Assembly (NCBI GenBank): GCA_022865965.1
Contig: JALHTS010000606.1
Span: 1-7,427, forward strand
Origin: Ignavibacteriaceae bacterium
Lineage (GTDB): Bacteria; Bacteroidota; Ignavibacteria; Ignavibacteriales; Ignavibacteriaceae
Direction of reading: 5' to 3'
Length of the DNA: 7,427 nucleotides
The translations under genes and the position numbers were made by a program. This document shows, in pieces, positions 7,166 through 7,427 of this stretch. The notes under the pieces were generated by a model. It was not told the DNA's origin, did no database searches, and worked only from the letters and a program-made list of their open reading frames with translations. The first letter of the stretch is position 1. Every line of letters starts with the position of its first letter.

Positions 7166-7427
7166 AATTATTAAAAAGTAATAGGGTTAAATTTTTGTTT
7201 ATTGCTTTGCTGTGTCTTGTTGGAGGAGTGTATCTTTTATTTAATGAAAAGGGCGTAATTAGATATGTTGAACTAAAAAATGAAGTTGATGGATTGAATG
7301 AACAGATTGAATTACTTGAAAAGGAAAATAAAAAATTAGAAGGTGAAATAGATTCACTCAAGAAAAAAATACCGGCTAAGATCGAAAGAACTGCAAGAGA
7401 AAAATATGATATGATTAGACCAAATGA
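7162..7427 (+). CDS. FtsB/DivIC-type septum formation initiator protein (3' end cut by window)
   Basis: 88 codons are visible and the frame is open at the window end. The product starts with a short basic cytoplasmic end (KLLKSNRVK), one membrane helix at about residues 11-27, then a periplasmic coiled coil (about 34-72) rich in Glu, Lys and Leu with N at core positions. It ends in the diagnostic IERTAREKYDMIRPN (74-88), matching the family block AR.K..M..P.E. This architecture and motif identify the small bitopic FtsB/DivIC divisome proteins, which form a coiled-coil complex with FtsL and FtsQ/DivIB to activate septal peptidoglycan synthesis. Family members run about 90-110 residues, so only a few residues are missing. 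The start ATG overlaps the ddl stop by four bases (ATGA), and no Shine-Dalgarno precedes it, so translation is probably coupled to ddl. Confidence 0.92.
   Translation, partial: MKLLKSNRVKFLFIALLCLVGGVYLLFNEKGVIRYVELKNEVDGLNEQIELLEKENKKLEGEIDSLKKKIPAKIERTAREKYDMIRPN

Overview
The window is an AT-rich bacterial chromosome segment with all genes on the + strand. It begins inside the 3' part of a 23S rRNA gene (first base about E. coli position 2496), followed by a complete 5S rRNA gene and a strong intrinsic terminator that closes the rRNA operon. Six protein genes follow: a membrane-anchored penicillin-acylase-family Ntn hydrolase; a tightly packed set of metF (methylenetetrahydrofolate reductase), a Gfo/Idh/MocA oxidoreductase and a class II aldolase; then, after a 189-base spacer that is largely one imperfect palindrome, ddl (D-alanine--D-alanine ligase) and an FtsB/DivIC-type division protein cut by the window end.

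The organism is probably a member of the Bacteroidota/Chlorobiota/Ignavibacteriota group, with Ignavibacteria my best guess. The reasons are low GC, A-rich gene starts with no convincing Shine-Dalgarno sequence, a MetF that resembles Bacteroidota-type proteins as I remember them, and 5S sequence style. This is inference from pattern; no taxonomic search was possible.

Layout: 1-405 23S rRNA 3' end; 406-480 spacer without a tRNA; 481-598 5S; 606-637 terminator; 638-848 AT-rich spacer with a 16-T run; 849-3323 acylase; 3388-4341 metF; 4338-5342 oxidoreductase (4-base ATGA overlap with metF); 5321-5977 aldolase (22-base overlap); 5978-6166 spacer with the palindrome; 6167-7165 ddl; 7162-7427 ftsB/divIC (4-base ATGA overlap with ddl).

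Functionally there are three blocks. The rRNA block is housekeeping. The metF block couples one-carbon/methionine metabolism to two sugar-type enzymes of unknown substrate, and the overlaps imply co-translation. The ddl-ftsB pair links peptidoglycan precursor synthesis to the divisome. I see no mobile element, CRISPR array, toxin-antitoxin or defence system. The most interesting points are the long palindrome, the altered phosphate-loop of the aldolase, and the metF-oxidoreductase-aldolase grouping; nothing here clearly amounts to a new biological system.
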